A DNA stretch of 32,948 bases. It comes from an uncultured Myxococcales bacterium (lineage in GTDB: Bacteria > Myxococcota_A > Polyangia > Nannocystales > Nannocystaceae). The position numbers and the translations under genes were made by a program. The stretch covers positions 1-32,948 of the forward strand of contig CADEGN010000040.1 of assembly GCA_902826865.1 (NCBI GenBank). The letters run 5' to 3'. The notes beneath the pieces were generated by a model. It was not told the origin of the DNA and made no database searches. It saw only the letters and a program-made list of their open reading frames with translations. Below, one piece after another: positions 31,781-32,948 of the stretch (positions within the stretch are counted from its first letter, which is position 1; the number at the start of each line of letters is the position of its first letter).

Positions 31781-31808
31781 AGGTTAGACCCTGACGGCCG
31801 GCCAGCAA
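31781..31808 (-). promoter_or_regulatory. Promoter: TTGCTG, 16 bases, TAACCT
   Basis: On the minus strand TTGCTG (31808-31803) and TAACCT (31786-31781) precede the ATG at 31763. A purine-rich ribosome site (GAAGGTGG) lies in the short leader. Confidence 0.5.
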
Positions 31809-32088
31809 GGAGGTTTCATCGAGGCCGAACGAGAGCTAGCGCCCCTGTGACCCAGGCGACAAGGCCGCCGCGGTTGGCCGGGGTGTTGCTGGCGTGCAAC
31901 GATCGCTGCGTTTGGCCCGCCGAGGGCCTTGGCGGCCCGGTTTCCCCCAGATCAGCCCCGCGCCCCGGCCGCGAAGCGTGATTCTCGGCCGCTCGCGCGT
32001 GCCGTCCCACCGCGCGCCGTATTCGACCGCGACGCGGCGTTTGACGGCGTTTCAGGTGTGCGCGAACCTGGCGCTGGAACGGTTTCGA
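31809..32088. other. Divergent intergenic region
   Basis: With the promoter and leader above, 325 bases separate the lipoprotein from the FHA gene. No gene was seen. TTGACG at 32041-32046 followed after 16 bases by GAACCT is a weak candidate promoter for the FHA gene. Confidence 0.4.
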
Positions 32089-32948
32089 ATGGCTCCAGGC
32101 TCTCCGATCGTCGTCCTCGAGTTCATCCGCGGTCGGTACCAGGGCCAGGAATTCCCGATCGAGGGTGGCAAGCCCGTGATCGCTGGCCGTAGTACGGAGG
32201 CCGATCTCGTGCTCGCCGACGATGCTGTCAGCCGCAAGCACGCGAGGTTCTACACCTCGCGCGGTCGCATCTGGGTCCGCGACCTCGGCTCGCGCAACGG
32301 CACGCTTGTCAACGGACAGCGGGTCGAGCACCATTGTTTGACGAAGGGCGATCGGTTGACGATTGGCTCAAGCCTTGCGCGCGTCGAGCTCAAGGACGCG
32401 GCAGAGGTTGGCTCGCACCGCGCCGGTGAGAACCGACGGCGTCGTCCCAACGAGAACGCCGGGCGGTCGATGACCGGCAGCATCGAAGAGATCCCGTTGA
32501 TGGACGTGTTGCAGTGGCTGTCGACCTCGCGCAAAAGCGGGTGTCTCAAGGTTCGCGACGACGCTCGCGGTCGTGTCGGAGCACTGCATTTGCGCGAAGG
32601 CATGGTGTACTTCGCCGAGATCGTCGGTAACCGCCAGCTGCACCCCGAGAAGGCGCTCTTGCGCATGCTCAACTGGGATCGCGGCATGTTCGAACTCGAG
32701 AATCCACCCATTGAGAATCCGCCGGTCGAGATCAGCATGTCGCTCGAACACATGCTGATGGAGGGTGCTCGGCAGCAGGACGAGCTCGCAAATCTCGCCA
32801 AGAAGGTGACGCTACCGAGCTACGGCGTGCCGGTGGCGATCGTTCGTCCGAGCCCCATCCGCTGGCATCAGCTGGCGCAGGCTGAACTCGAGCTCTTGCA
32901 GGATATGTTCGAGGCCGGCGGTTGGTGGGAGGTCGCCGACGGCAGCAG
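32089..32948 (+). CDS. FHA-DUF4388 signalling protein (3' end outside window)
   Basis: At least 286 residues, cut by the window end. An FHA domain fills about 5-100: PIVVLEFIRGRYQGQEFPI, VIAGRSTEADLVLADDAVSRKHARFY and VRDLGSRNGTLVNG. It carries the Arg, Ser and Asn residues that read phosphothreonine. After a basic linker comes a DUF4388/PatA-N-like domain (about 125-210: GSIEEIPLMDVLQWLSTSRKSGCLKV ... ALHLREGMVYFAEI), then the start of a further region. Such proteins are typical of myxobacterial Ser/Thr-kinase signalling. The ATG at 32089 opens the FHA domain directly; an in-frame GTG at 32056 is possible. Confidence 0.9.
   Translation, partial: MAPGSPIVVLEFIRGRYQGQEFPIEGGKPVIAGRSTEADLVLADDAVSRKHARFYTSRGRIWVRDLGSRNGTLVNGQRVEHHCLTKGDRLTIGSSLARVELKDAAEVGSHRAGENRRRRPNENAGRSMTGSIEEIPLMDVLQWLSTSRKSGCLKVRDDARGRVGALHLREGMVYFAEIVGNRQLHPEKALLRMLNWDRGMFELENPPIENPPVEISMSLEHMLMEGARQQDELANLAKKVTLPSYGVPVAIVRPSPIRWHQLAQAELELLQDMFEAGGWWEVADGS

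Overview
The window is GC-rich and densely coded on both strands, with very short gaps. I read it as chromosomal DNA of a myxobacterium (Myxococcota, Polyangia-like). The pointers are many lipoproteins, a Ser/Thr kinase fused to a TPR-like sensor region, FHA-DUF4388 and roadblock-type signalling proteins, and a six-cysteine tandem-repeat lipoprotein. No rRNA, tRNA, insertion sequence, phage gene or CRISPR array was seen.

Layout, left to right. 1-4.5 kb: a degenerate NAD-dependent epimerase-like protein, a UbiA-type prenyltransferase and an exported prolyl oligopeptidase. 4.4-6.5 kb (minus): two paralogous zinc-ribbon membrane proteins, preceded by two micro-ORFs, all chained by ATGA overlaps. 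6.5-10.5 kb: a micro-protein, a large lipoprotein, a CtpA-like S41 protease and a roadblock protein; a 15-bp polypurine tandem repeat lies between the two large divergent genes. 10.6-15.0 kb: an unknown protein, a DUF971 protein, and an operon of Crp/Fnr regulator, S41 lipoprotein and small lipoprotein. 15.0-20.2 kb: cysteine-rich lipoprotein, M50B-like membrane peptidase, small exported protein, MAPEG protein, SUMF1-like lipoprotein and a second large lipoprotein.

20.2-27.5 kb is the most coherent block. A WecA/MraY-type sugar-1-phosphate transferase diverges from an overlapping operon of WecC-type UDP-ManNAc dehydrogenase, heparinase II/III-like lyase and a membrane Ser/Thr kinase with a long TPR-like sensor. 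This looks like polysaccharide initiation, precursor supply and trimming, co-expressed with a signalling kinase. 27.8-32.9 kb: RRM protein, NadA, glyoxalase II, a Tyr/Trp-rich lipoprotein ending in a 36-bp tandem repeat, and an FHA-DUF4388 protein cut by the window edge.

The most general signal is regulatory. Many genes have a TAnnnT box only 6-9 bases before the start codon, which implies leaderless transcripts and lets several starts be re-assigned. The best candidates for something undescribed are the ATGA-chained zinc-ribbon cluster and the kinase coupled to the lyase/WecC operon.
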